A DNA stretch of 64,000 nt, taken from the NCBI GenBank assembly GCA_019279435.1, contig JAAALK010000082.1:23717034-23781033 (forward strand). The letters run 5' to 3'. Shown one piece after another: positions 22,383 to 32,648 of the stretch; the first letter of the stretch is position 1, and each line of letters starts with the position of its first letter. The stretch comes from Zizania palustris. Lineage: Eukaryota; Streptophyta; Magnoliopsida; Poales; Poaceae. The notes beneath the pieces are model-generated. The model saw nothing but the letters and a program-made list of their open reading frames with translations. It did no database searches and was not told where the DNA came from. Both the position numbers and the translations under genes were made by a program.

Positions 22383-23404
22383 TGTTGGGGGAATATATTT
22401 CCCCTGAACAGGGGCCAAATGACGTCAGCCTCTGACGGCCTCCGGCCCGGAGCCCAACACTGTCGAAGCCTGCATCCTCCCCTAGGTCTGTTCCCATGTC
22501 TCAAGGTTCGTCCCGGAGCCTGTTGGGGCGAAGCCCCCGGGCCCCATCGAAGCCCTCCAGAGCGAGGTACTTCGGAGCCCTTCAGTGCGAAGCCCGCGGG
22601 ATCCCCTGAAAACCGCAAGGAGCCAAGCCTCGGGATGGCCCCGAAGCCAGCCTCCGGGCCTGGTTCGAGGTTAACCTTCGGACCATATCCGGAGTTAGCC
22701 CTCGAACCCCCCTTTCGGGGCTCCACAAAGCCAGCCTTTGGACCCTGTCAAGACTATTCGAGGCCAAGGATCCGAGACCCCAGTTCGGAGCCCAGTTCGA
22801 GGTCAAGGCTCCGAGACTCCAGTTCTGAGCCTTGTTCGGAGCCTTGCTCGGAGCATGCTTCGAAGCCCCCCTTCGGGGCACACTTCGAAGCCCTCTTCGC
22901 AGCCTCTGCCAGAAGGGCTCCGGTCCCTACTTCGAAGCTCAAGAAATATCTAAGTATATAGGCCATACCGGGGGCCCCTCCACCCCTGGTATGTCGTTTA
23001 GCTGGTCAAAGCCTGGCGTAGCCTGACACGTCTGTAAAGCTGTAAAGCTGTAGGGTACTTTTGTACAGTAGCTAGCTCTCTTTCCCTGTCTACCCCTATG
23101 AGCCTAGAGGCTTGTAGAGGGCATTTTGGTCTTTTCCTTAAGGCCTGCGTGCCTATAAAAGCAGGGCCAAGCCCTTGTAACAGGATACCTTCTCCAGGGG
23201 GCCAAGAGACCCTGGAATTATTGCCCCATACCAGGGCATACCATGCCAAATCCACCACAACTGGACGTAGGGCTATTATCTCCTAGGAGAGGCCCGAACC
23301 AGTATAAACCTTTTTCTCCCTCTGTTAGAACCCTTCGAGGTTCATTCTCCACATCACACTCCACCACAGAAAAACCTGCTGGAACTAACGCAATTGTTCC
23401 AACA
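22383..23404 (+). repeat. 5' LTR of the non-autonomous gypsy element
   Basis: TG...CA ends, with a TATAAAA box at 23154-23160. Contains many GAAGC/GCTTC words. It is longer than the 3' copy through a few short local duplications (e.g. near 22850 and 23035). Confidence 0.9.
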
Positions 23405-23406
23405 GT

Positions 23407-23424
23407 TGGCGCCGTCCGTGGGGA
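23407..23424 (+). promoter_or_regulatory. PBS of the non-autonomous gypsy element
   Basis: TGGCGCCGTCCGTGGGGA, 2 bp after the 5' LTR and identical to the minus-strand PBS of the Tat element (62037-62020). Confidence 0.85.
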
Positions 23425-23470
23425 CCTTAGTCCTAGAAGCTAAGTTCTCTACCACTGTCTGCAACTCGAA

Positions 23471-23874
23471 GTATGCCTGAGGGGGGAGCTTCGAAGCTTT
23501 CTTGCTTCGCGCACCCTCCGGCAAGTGGCTTCGGGTGCAGCTCGAAGGCCATCTTCGCCTTCCTCCATCCTTCACTTACTGGAGCTCACCCTCCAGCAAG
23601 GGGCTCCGCTCCACATGTCGAAGGTCATCAAAGCCCCAGGGGCTACGAGGTCAACCTTCAGCCACCTTGCGAGTATGCCTGAGGGGGGAGCTTCGAAGCT
23701 TTCTTGCTTCGCGCACCCTCCGGCAAGTGGCTTCGAGTGCAGCTCGAAGGCCATCTTCGCCTTCCTCCATCCTTCACTTATCGGAGCTCACCCTCCAGCA
23801 AGGGGCTCCGCTCCACATGTCGAAGGTCGTCAAAGCCCCAGGGGCTACGAGGTCAACCTTCAGCCACCTTGCGA
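23471..23874 (+). repeat. 202-bp tandem duplication after the gag start site
   Basis: Two nearly identical units, 23471-23672 and 23673-23874, each starting with an ATG that reads MPEGGASKLSCFAHPPASG. The ATG sits about 50 bp after the PBS, the position of the gag start in the Tat element, so this may be a remnant of a gag N-terminus. The frame closes within about 70-145 codons and shows no gag domain. Confidence 0.7.
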
Positions 23875-23899
23875 GGTACGTCCGCTATCCGAAGTGCCA

Positions 23900-24690
23900 C
23901 TTCGCGATCATTTTGGTATTTATTCGAAGCCCTGCTTCGCCTTAAAATTCGAAGCCTAGCTTCGCCTTTTACAGCAAGTTTTTGCCCCATCTTACTTAAA
24001 AATCGAAGCCTCGCTTCGCCTTATCAAAAACCTGAAGCCTCGCTTCACCTTGTTTAAAATACGAAGCCCTGCTTCGCTTTATAAAATCCGGAGTACCCCT
24101 CCGAAGGCTACACAGTGCCCCCGGGCCCGTAGCAGTGGGCTAAAAGGACTTCGGGCCACTGGCCCGACACGTCCAGGGATTCCGGGCTCCGCACCCGAAG
24201 CATCCCAGGGATTCCGGGTTCCGCACCCGAAGCATCCCAGGGTCGAAGGTGACCCAGAGTCGAAGGTGGCTCAGAGTCGAAGGTGGCTCACATTATCACA
24301 GGTTCGGTGAATCCACACCAAATATCCTTCTCATTACAGGACCAAGTTCCGAAGCCTTGCTTCATTATCCAAACACGCTCCAAAGCCTTGCTTCGCGTGT
24401 TAATATAATATACGCCTAAGCGTCTCGAAGTCATACTTCGCTAAAATCTAAGTGCGTTTCAGAACCTCGCTCACACACAGCATCCAAATCCCAGCATGCC
24501 GAAGCACGCTTCGCTTAAATTGGTTATGCTGAAGCCATACTTCGCACCAACTTAATGCGTTCAGAGCCCAAAAGAGGCCTTCGCTCAATGAAATTCCGAG
24601 CAGCCGAAGCCCTGCTTCGCACCAAATTAAAGCATTCGAAGCCCAAAAGAGGCCTTCGCTCAAATAAAATTTCATGCGTCGAAGCCGCCG
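23900..24690. repeat. Array of short GAAGC/GCTTC hairpins
   Basis: About a dozen imperfect copies of a short inverted repeat CGAAGCnnnGCTTCG (for example CGAAGCCTAGCTTCG, CGAAGCCTCGCTTCG, CGAAGCCCTGCTTCG), spaced irregularly at 25-70 bp, in the place where gag-pol would be. Each can form a small stem. No coding function is seen. Confidence 0.65.
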
Positions 24691-24938
24691 AAAGGCGCAC
24701 CCTTCGCATCTTTTATTTTTTTGCCCGCACCAGCAACGGCTAAGTCCCTAGCTGCCACGAGCAAAGGGGGGAAGCATGTATGCGAGGTGTGCGAATGTAA
24801 TACGCAGTACGAGCGTGACAAGCTAAAACATTTGAAGCCAAACAATGCGAAGCATACAGACGAAGTATGCAAATATAATAAACTCCATTCATTGTATGAC
24901 AATTGAGAAGTGTGTTACAAATATACTTCGAGAGCAAA

Positions 24939-27900
24939 CTACGAGTAGTCTGTGTCCAAGCCTAAGAAGAATCGTGTGTGAGGCCCCAACCCTCGCTTGC
25001 CCCTCTTTCGGCCAGGGCCCCCTCGGCTGGATGAAGCCTCATCGGAGCCCGCTCTCCCACGTCCGGCTCGTCCAGGCTCCGAAGCCCGCGGACCTCGTCT
25101 CCCACTTTGCAGGTCGCTCCAAGTTAGCGAAGCAGGCGGTGTCGTATCGAAGGCAGAGAAGTCTAAGGCTTCATCGCCTGCTAAGGCCGTCCGCGAAGGT
25201 AAAAACAAAGAACTCTGAAGGAACTCCGTCTTCACAGCGGCTAGCAAATCCTGAGCTACTTCGGAGATGGCTTCGCCGCTAGGCCCCCTCGGAAGCTTTA
25301 ACCGAGGGGGACCTTTGGACCTAGCTACTTCAAGGACCGCCCACAACTGTCGAAGTTTTTCGGAGTCCTCGAGCACTTCGAGGTCTACACTCGGGGGCTG
25401 AGCCTGGGCAGGTATAAAAAAACCCCCCGCATTCATATTAATAAGCTGATAGAGTTTTTACAAGCCTGCAGCTAAGTATTACAAAAAGGCCTAAGGAGAT
25501 CTACACCTTCGGAGGCGGAGGTGTCAAAGTCGAAGGCTGGTTAGGCACATCAGGTGCTTTGGATCGGCGGTGTCGAAGGGCCTTCTGGAGGTCGAGGACT
25601 GCTTCGCAGCCTTGCTCCTTCCAGGGTTCCTGCAGTCGCCGCCAGGCTCCGCGGACATCGGTCGGAGGCGTCACCAAGTGCTGACCCCCAAAGGCCACTG
25701 GGGTCACGGAGGTTGCTGCCCGAAGGTGGTCACACCCCGCGTCATAGAGCATCTGCAACACCCCTTGGCCCGCGACTCGACCGGCCATAAGAGCAAAGCC
25801 CTTCAGCGCTTCCTCCGCCATCGAAGCCGTAGTCTTCAAGAAATCGATGCGGTCCCCAATTGGGTCCTGGTCGCCAAAGTCCGGAGCCCGGCACTCGGTC
25901 CCTATTAGCTCAAGGACCTCGGTCAGGCTCTGGGTGGCCTCGCCAAGATTGTCCACGACGAAGTCTTCAAGCTTCTGAGCCCGTTGGCGGAGTGAAGCAT
26001 TCTCCTTCGCCTGCCGAGCCTCGGCGTCCTTCGAAGCCTTGAGCTCCGCGCGGAGCCGGCCCATCTACGAAGCCAAAGCTTCCTTAGCCTTGTCGGCTTC
26101 AGCCTTCGCCGCCTCTACCACGCCAGCCGAAGCCTCGGCCCGCCTTCGTTTCTCGGCTTCCACCGAGACTTCGCGGCGAAGGGCCTCCTTCTCCTTTGCG
26201 AGGTGCTCCATCCGCCTGTCTGCAGAAGTCGAAGCTGCTGCGTTCAGTGCGAAGGCCTGCAGGAATTCAAGAAATCACAAGTATTAACCAAAGACTAAAG
26301 CATGGTTCGAAGGCTGCAAGGGGCTTCGCTCACCCATATGAGGACTTCGTTCGCACTGATGAAGAGATCCGTGGGATTCAAGTGGCTAAGTTGGGCCACC
26401 AAGTCCTCTGCCTCCGCAGCAGCACAAGCCTCGCGGAAGCCGTTGATCGCCGCCTCCGTCACGCCCCCCCTCGGCTTGAAGGGGTGAACCACCTCCTCTG
26501 CCACGGTCACCTGCGCGGGCTTTGGCATGGCGGGGCTCAAGCCCACCATGTCGACATCCTCGTCGCTTTGAGGGTCCTCCCCGCCACGGCCTCCGCTGCC
26601 TCCATCTTCGGACGAAGTACTTTCGGACTCCGAATCGCCGCCACTGCCGCTGCTGCTCGAAGCTTCCGTGGGCTTCGCCTCGGCGGGCTTCGATCCGGCT
26701 TCGCCTGCCGGCTTCGCCATGGTGGGCCTCGCATCGGCTTCATCCTCTGCAGAAAAGCCAAGTCAAGATCCGCATATTGAAGAAAGCATGATTAAAGAGT
26801 TTACCTTCGTCAGAGATATCTTCAAAGGAAGGAGGGGCTAGGTGTGCCCTCCAATCCCTTCGCTGCGAAGCTGGCGCATCAACCTTCGCGCCCAAAGTTG
26901 TTGCCGCCAGAGCATCCGCGGCCTTCTTGGCAGCGAGAGTAAGCGCGTCGGCCTCCGCCGCCGAAGGCTTCGCCGCCAGGGGCTTCACTGCCTTCTTGGG
27001 GGTCGGAGTAGTTGCGGGCTTCGCCGCAACCTCTCCCGGGTTAGGGACTTCGGCCGCGGGGACCTCCGGCCGAGGCCCCGAAGCATCCGGTTCATCGTCT
27101 TCCCCCCTCTTCCTCTTGGCTCCGGCCGACGAGGTAGTAAGGTGGGAGAAGTCTGGCAGAGCAGGGATCCCCTCGAGGTCGAGCGTGGTCCATACTCTGT
27201 TCCAGCGCTCCAAGGACCCCACCAGTGCGAGGCGCTGGGCCTGCTCCTCGGGGGTCGGAGTCCCAACGACTCAATCCGCCGCCGCGATGGCCTCCTCCGG
27301 AGCCCTCATTTTGAGGTGGCTTCATGAAAGGTTTAAGTCAGAAGTGAAAATCTACGAAGTATAAAAGGCGAAGAGATTGCGAAGCCTTACAGAAGCGTTC
27401 GAAGGCCAACTCACTAAGTTCCCCTCGACCCGAAGCCTGGAAGAGCCCCTCCGGCCAGGAGTGTGCGAGGGGGCTGAGCCGGAGGGTGATGAACTCCTCC
27501 GCGAGGTCCCTCATGCTCATCTTCGCCGCCACTCTCCGGAGTAGCAAGATCCTCGAGTGAAGGATGTCTTCGCTGGTCTTCACCACCCCCTCGCGCCGAT
27601 AAGAGATAAGGGCGTTCGTACTCCGAAGGGGGGAGTTCGCGCTAACGGAGGCGTAGAACCACTCCTGATCCCACTTCGAGTACCACTTGTTGTTTACAGC
27701 CCTCGCCAGGAAGGCGTCCTGGAACTCCTTCCGGAGCTGGAAGTTGGCGCTGCCGAAGGCCAGCGCCCTCTTGACGCGGTCTGTCCCCTCCCTCGGCTTC
27801 GGCTGGCAGTTGGCGTCGTGAAGGGCGACAAAGACATCCGCGCGGCCCTCGCAGCCCTCGGCCCTCATAGCCCATTCAAAGACAGCCAACCTCGCCACTG

Positions 27901-28294
27901 CGTTGGGCGAGAGATGAGGAAGCTCGAGGTTGTAAGCCTTGAGGACTTCGCTCAGCATCCCCACTGCTGGCAGCCCGAGGCTGGCTTCGAAGAAAGCCTC
28001 GAACACCACCACTTCGTCAGCCCGAGGCCTCGGCACAGCCTCCGACTTCTCCAGGACCCGAAGCTGGATCTTCGCTGCGATCCTCCCTTCGCAGGCCCTC
28101 TGGACCGACTCCTCCGTGGAGATCGAAGCCCTCATCTCCAAGGTCTGCTCAAACTTGTCGGAGGGTGTCCGAAGGTCCCTCGGCCCCAGCCGCCTAGGCG
28201 CAGGCTTCGCCGCTGCAACTGCTGCCGCTTGCAGTTGGGCGGAGCTCGAGCTCGGGCCCAGAGCCAAGGACTTCGCCGCTGCCTTCTTCGGCAT
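24939..28294 (-). pseudogene. Antisense PF04195-like gene, five exons, decayed copy
   Basis: Minus strand, antisense to the LTRs. Exon 1 27391-28294 has the 'putative gypsy type transposon' domain (EVVVFEAFFEASLGLP, LSPNAVARLAVFEWAMRAEG). Exon 2 (to 26805) is hydrophilic with a basic patch RKRGEDDE. Exon 3 26334-26746 is Ser/Glu-rich. Exon 4 25507-26256 is coiled coil. Exon 5 24939-25403 ends in RFFLGLDTDYS. Introns 2-4 (26747-26804, 26257-26333, 25404-25506) have GT-AG borders and phases 1,0,0, as in the copy at 51677-55363. Intron 1 has a clear GTAAGG donor (27390) in phase 1 but its acceptor is unclear. TGA 27271-27273 in exon 2 and TAG 26065-26067 in exon 4 make this copy non-functional. 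Molecular function unknown. Confidence 0.82.
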
Positions 28295-28450
28295 CTTGGT
28301 GGGGCTTCGGCGCGAAGGGCAAAGTTAGCGAAGGGCTAAAGCTAGCGAAGGGTGTTCTGCGCGAAGCCAGAAAGAAGAAGAGAGCGAAGGTTGTAAGGCA
28401 ATGAGAAGGAAGCAAATGAGAGCGTGCCGAAGCTGCACGCGGTAAACCCC

Positions 28451-28458
28451 TATTTATA
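28451..28458 (-). promoter_or_regulatory. TATA box of the antisense gene
   Basis: TATAAATAGGGG on the minus strand, about 157 bp upstream of the ATG at 28294 and outside the LTR. It suggests the antisense gene has its own promoter. Confidence 0.6.
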
Positions 28459-28740
28459 GGCGCGGTAAGAATTCCAGCAGTCGTGGGCCGAACCCAGTGC
28501 CGAGTGGGCCTCCAGCGAAGGCGAAGCGACCCAGCGCAGGGTAACGGTAACTTTCTAGCCGTTGTGGAGCCGTTTGGGCTCCCGAGGTCTTTCTGACAAA
28601 CTGGCGCAGGCATTTATTACCTGCAGTTTTCGAGGTCGCCTTCGGTCTAAGCTCCGAAGGCATGTTTTATCCGAAGTTGTATTTTGCAGGTCATTTGTCC
28701 TAAAGGCGCGTGCACCCCTTCGTCCCGAAGGCCTACACGC

Positions 28741-28750
28741 GAGGGGCTAC
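28741..28750 (+). promoter_or_regulatory. Polypurine tract of the non-autonomous gypsy element
   Basis: GAGGGGCTAC directly before the 3' LTR, the same as the Tat element's PPT on the minus strand (51129-51120). Confidence 0.75.
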
Positions 28751-29727
28751 TGTTGGGGGAATATATTTCCCCTGAACAGGGGCCAAATGACGTCAGCCTC
28801 TGACGGCCTCTGGCCTGAAGCCCAACACTGTCGAAGCCTGCATCCTCCCCCAGGTCTGTTCCCATGTCTCAAGGTTTGTCCCGGAGCCTGCTTGGGCGAA
28901 GCCCCCGGGCCCCATCGAAGCCCTCCAGAGCGAGGTACTTCGGAGCCCTTCGGTGCGAAGCCCGCGGGATCCCCTAAAAACCGCAAGGAGCCAAGGCTCG
29001 GGCTGGCCCCGAAGCCAGCCTCCGGGCCCGGTTCGAGGTTAACCTTCGGACCATATCCGGAGTTAGCCCTCGAACCCCCCTTTCGGGGCTCCACAAAGCC
29101 AGCCTTCGGACCCTGTCAAGACTGTTCGAGGCCAAGGCTCCGAGACCCCATTTCGGAGCCCAGTTCGAGGTCAAGGCTCCGAGACTCCAGTTCGAAGCCT
29201 TGTTCGGAGCATGCTTCGAAGCCCTCTTCGCAGCCTCTGCTAGAAGGGCTCCGGCTCCTACTTCGAAGCTCAAGAAATATCTAAGTATATAGGCCATACC
29301 GGGGGCCCCTCCGCCCCTGGTATGTCGTTTAGCTGGTCAAAGCCTGGCGTAGCCTGACACGTCTGTAAAGCTGTAGGGTACTTTTGTACAGTAGCTAGCT
29401 CTCTTTCCCTGTCTACCCCTATGAGCCTAGAGGCTTGTAGAGGGCATTTTGGTCTTTTCCTTAAGGCTTGCGTGCCTATAAAAGCAGGGCCAAGCCCTTG
29501 TAACAGGATACCTTCTCCAGGGGGCCAAGAGACCCTGGAATTATTGCCCCATACCAGGGCATACCATGCCAAATCCACCACAACTGGACGTAGGGCTATT
29601 ATCTCCTAGGAGAGGCCCAAACCAGTATAAACCTTTTTCTCCCTCTGTTAGAACCCTTCGAGGTTCATTCTCCACATCACACTCCACCACAGAAAAACCT
29701 GCTGGAACTAACGCAATTGTTCCAACA
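28751..29727 (+). repeat. 3' LTR of the non-autonomous gypsy element
   Basis: 977 bp, same ends as 22383-23404, with a TATA box at 29477-29483. It is followed by the TSD GTATC. Confidence 0.9.
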
Positions 29728-29732
29728 GTATC

Positions 29733-30281
29733 ATAAGAAGTGCTCTCAACGATAGAGGATACCTTGATCTCCCAGATCTTTGGGTCCAAAGTATGGAGAA
29801 CCTTGAGCGCCTGCTCGTTATCTGAGACTAACTGAGCACCCTCAGCCTTGTTGTCCCGAAGCTTGTTTATGACCGATTGAAAACGACCAAACAACGCTTC
29901 AATAGATTCACCCGGCTTTTGTGTGAAGTTTTCATATTCACGCCGGTAGGTCTGATAGAGCCGAGCCTTGACGTGGGCTGTTCCCTCATGGTGTGCCTTG
30001 AGGGTAGCCCAGATCTCTCTCGTAGTGGAGAGATGGCTCACACGCTCATACTCAGTGGGACCTAGACCATAAAACAGAATGTTCACAGCTTTACTATTGC
30101 TCAGATGTTGGGCAATGATACCAGGAGTACCATGCTCAGCAACTGGCAATATAACAAATGTGTCGTGAACGCAAATGTCCTAGATGTTCGAGCCCTGGCT
30201 CATTAGATAGGCTCGCATGCGAGTCTTCCAATAGTTATAGCCATAGGGTTCCAAGGACGGGACCTTACTAGGAGAAGTCAT
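29733..30281 (-). pseudogene. Gag, N-terminal third (Sirevirus)
   Basis: ATG at 30281 (minus strand) opens MTSPSKVPSLEPYGYNYWKT, the usual copia gag start where a YxYW motif precedes the core. TAG at 30180-30182 interrupts it; the frame goes on with GTPGIIAQHLSNSKAVNILF, REIWATLKAHHEGTAHVK and FQSVINKLRDN (UBN2-type gag). The insertion at 22383-29727 cuts it after VESTSYDT; it resumes at 22377. Located about 50 bp after the PBS. Confidence 0.85.
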
Positions 30282-30332
30282 GATCACTACTGGGGTTTAG
30301 AACTGGTTAAGGTATAGAAAAACCCTAACCAA

Positions 30333-30344
30333 GCTTTGATACCA
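30333..30344 (-). promoter_or_regulatory. PBS of the Sirevirus element
   Basis: Minus strand TGGTATCAAAGC, 2 bp after the 5' LTR; a tRNA-Met-type site with one change from TGGTATCAGAGC. Confidence 0.85.
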
Positions 30345-30346
30345 CT

Positions 30347-32044
30347 TGTAGGACCGAAAGTAGCGACCAGAGGGGGGGTGAATGGGCGCCTAAAAATTCT
30401 TTCGAAACAATGGCCTGCTCCCAACACCCAACGCACCTCAAAAGACTTAGCAGCAAGACGTAAACAGATCGCCAAAACCTAAGAGTATCTAGCCTAGAAA
30501 CGACCGGTGTTCTAAACAAAGAGACACCAACACAGTACTAATAGACAAAATAATCAATGCATTCAAATCATGGCATATCAAACTTTACAGAAATTAATCA
30601 CAGCAATCGATTGAGAGATTACTGTTCAAGGTTGTCTCCAGTAAGTTACTTGGCGAAGCCTGCAGTGTCGAAGCCTGTAGTGTCGACGCCTGCTTCAAAG
30701 TCTACAGATTCGAAGCCTGCAGATTTGAAGCCTACAGATTCGAAGTCTGCTGATTCGAAGCTGTAGATTCGAAGCCTGCAGATTTGAAGTCTGCTGATTC
30801 GAAGTCTGCTAATTCGAAGCCTGCAGATTCGAAGCCTGTAGATTCGAAGCCTGCTGATTCGAAGTCTGCTGATTCGAAGTCTGCTGATTCGAAGTCTGCG
30901 GATTCTAAGCCTGCAGATTCGAAGCCTGCAGATTCGAAGTCTGCTGATTCGAAGTCTGTAGATTCGAAGTCTGCAGATTCGAAGTCTGCAGATTCGAAGC
31001 CTGCAGATTCGAAGTCTGCTGATTCAAAGCCTGCTTCATAGAGTTGGACTTCACATAAGAAAAGAGACTTTGGCCTTGTCAACTCGATCAAAAAGCAACA
31101 CAGGAAAAGCAAGGCTAGAGTACTAGCACACTCTAGTTACAGAGAAGTAGTACTACTTGCAACCAGCAAGAACTAGTACTCCTCACGTGAAGAACAGAAG
31201 CCACAGAGACACATCTTCTCAAGAAAAATTGTTGTGCGCGTGAGACGAAGCCATAAAAATGCTGCAGATTTGCTGCACACGAATAGAGAATAGAAGCTTA
31301 CTGCATCAAGAAGAACCGAAATAAATGCCAGACAAAATGCTAAGAGCAGAAGCCTGGCGGCGCACAAACAGGAGAGAGAAAAATGCAGGGAACAAAGAGG
31401 AATGACCCAAGGAATGGATTGAAAAGTGATTTCAGCAAAAGGGTAGTCCAACCTTAGGGATTGGGGCCCTATTTATAGGTTGCCCAATGACCTAGAATAT
31501 TCCACCAGCTCCTTAGGGTTTTTACAGACGCTAAAATAAAAGAAAAGACTCAACTGCCCTTAGGATTTTTTATAGACTCGACTGACTGACTGTGGGCCTA
31601 GAGATACAGATGACTTATCTGGAAGCTAAGCTTTCGTAGCGACTACGGCTTCTCTTCTGGACAGTCTGATACAAGATCGACGGTTGTCAGTTTTGCGCCG
31701 AAACTGACAAAGCCTCCACCGACTTTGCACCAGGTACCCGGATTGGGCCGGCCTGATTTTGCAGCTCTCTCAGTCCGGCAATCACTCACCGCCCGTGTAC
31801 CTGAGTCAATCCTGGTCAACAGCCCAGTGGGTCTTCTGCTGCTTCTGGCCCATGTACCCGAATTGGGCCAGCCCGACTTCGCAGCCTCCTCTGCCCGACA
31901 GTCGCTTGCTGCCCGTGTACCTGAGTCACACGCGGCCCATGAAACAGCAGATCTCCTTTCTTCTTCTGTCCTCTTTGACTATCGTTGACAATGACTCATC
32001 ACATCTAGAGCCATGAGGCCCACGCTATTCAGCATGGCTCCTCA
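30347..32044 (-). repeat. 5' LTR of the Sirevirus element
   Basis: 1,698 bp. Contains a TATA box (31470-31477, minus), the CGTAGCGACTACG palindrome (about 31637) and a shorter 15-bp minisatellite. Confidence 0.9.
30690..31036. repeat. 15-bp minisatellite in the Sirevirus 5' LTR
   Basis: About 23 units of the same 15-mer as at 14490-15088. One unit near 30760 lacks a base, which breaks the long open frame seen in the other LTR. Confidence 0.9.
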
Positions 32045-32049
32045 GTGGG

Positions 32050-32126
32050 CTACTCTTGTAAGACCCTTCTTCTATCCTCCCAACCCTAGGGAGAGGAATC
32101 AACTCTGGATTCTACCCTTTCCTACA
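32050..32126 (+). repeat. 3' LTR of the Ale-like copia, second part
   Basis: Resumes after the duplicated GTGGG and matches the end of the 5' LTR (CTCTTGTAAGACCC ... TTTCCTACA). It is followed by the element TSD GAATA. Confidence 0.9.
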
Positions 32127-32648
32127 GAATATGTGGAGGCTCATGTTCAACTATGATGATATTGCATTAAGATTCTGGAATCTATTGCATGTTATTCCTG
32201 TTATACTCTATTCTTAATTTCTTATTATTTCCGTGTTTCTTCTTTGTACAGTTGTAACCTTCTTAAGGCTACTTTTGTTGTTGCTAGTTTGAAATCCTTA
32301 ATATTTATTCGCCTTATGTAATGCTTTATGAAAATTTAAGACTTTATGAATTGAGGTGATAGTTAGACTACTGTCATAATGTAAAAAAATTGTAATTATC
32401 AAATTATAGCATTGATGTATCTATTTTAAAAAGTTCTGCATTGTGCCACATACCAAATGTTGGCATCCTGTATGTTAACTATGTCTCGATGGTGTACGTT
32501 TGATTTCAAAAATTATGTTGCATGCAATATTATACTGTTGGACTCTTAAGGAACAATATGAGCAGCGCAAGTAGCATTGCCATATGAGCAGATACTTGCC
32601 ATACTAGACACGTCATTGTCGTTTTTACATATCTACATTCTTATTCAG
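32127..32648. other. AT-rich host sequence after the nest
   Basis: The first ~25 bp continue the exon-like frame of 9476-9522 (EYVEAHVQ). The rest looks intronic and I see nothing further in it. Confidence 0.35.

Larger units (their letters stand above)
22383..29727 (+). mobile_element. Non-autonomous Ty3/gypsy element with an antisense gene
   Basis: TSD GTATC (22378-22382, 29728-29732) inside Sirevirus gag. LTRs 22383-23404 (1,022 bp) and 28751-29727 (977 bp), TGTTGGGGGA...TTCCAACA. PBS TGGCGCCGTCCGTGGGGA at 23407-23424 and PPT GAGGGGCTAC at 28741-28750, both identical to those of the Tat element at 50486-62673; the LTRs of both also end with an AAACCTGCTGG...CCAACA segment. No protease, RT, RNase H or integrase is present. 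The inside holds repeats (23471-24690) and, antisense, a five-exon gene (24939-28294). Interpreted as a gag-pol-deleted relative of the Tat element that would depend on enzymes supplied in trans. Confidence 0.9.
14142..32044 (-). mobile_element. Sirevirus-type Ty1/copia element, minus strand
   Basis: TSD GTGGG (14137-14141, 32045-32049). On the minus strand the 5' LTR is 30347-32044 and the 3' LTR 14142-16093; LTRs start TGAGGAGCC and end GGTCCTACA. The PBS TGGTATCAAAGC is at 30333-30344, 2 bp inside. Sirevirus hallmarks visible: very long LTRs (1.7-1.95 kb), a palindrome CGTAGCGACTACG in the LTR, a gag with a long charged extension, and a cluster of AAGGGGGAG-like polypurine tracts before the 3' LTR. 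Without the insert at 22383-29727 it is about 10.5 kb. Coding parts are broken by several stops and frameshifts. Confidence 0.92.
9523..32126 (+). mobile_element. Ty1/copia element with small LTRs (Ale-like), host of the nest
   Basis: Outermost element of the nest, TSD GAATA (9518-9522 and 32127-32131). The 5' LTR is 129 bp (9523-9651). The 3' LTR is cut into 14091-14141 and 32050-32126 by the Sirevirus insertion. The PBS TGGTATCAGAGC follows at once (9652-9663), and the PPT is GCGGGGGGGG (14081-14090). Its own sequence is about 4.7 kb. The integrase-before-RT order identifies copia; the very short LTR and the integrase/RT wording suggest the Ale/Retrofit lineage. It is defective: gag is frameshifted, protease carries a stop and the first half of RT is missing. 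Confidence 0.9.
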
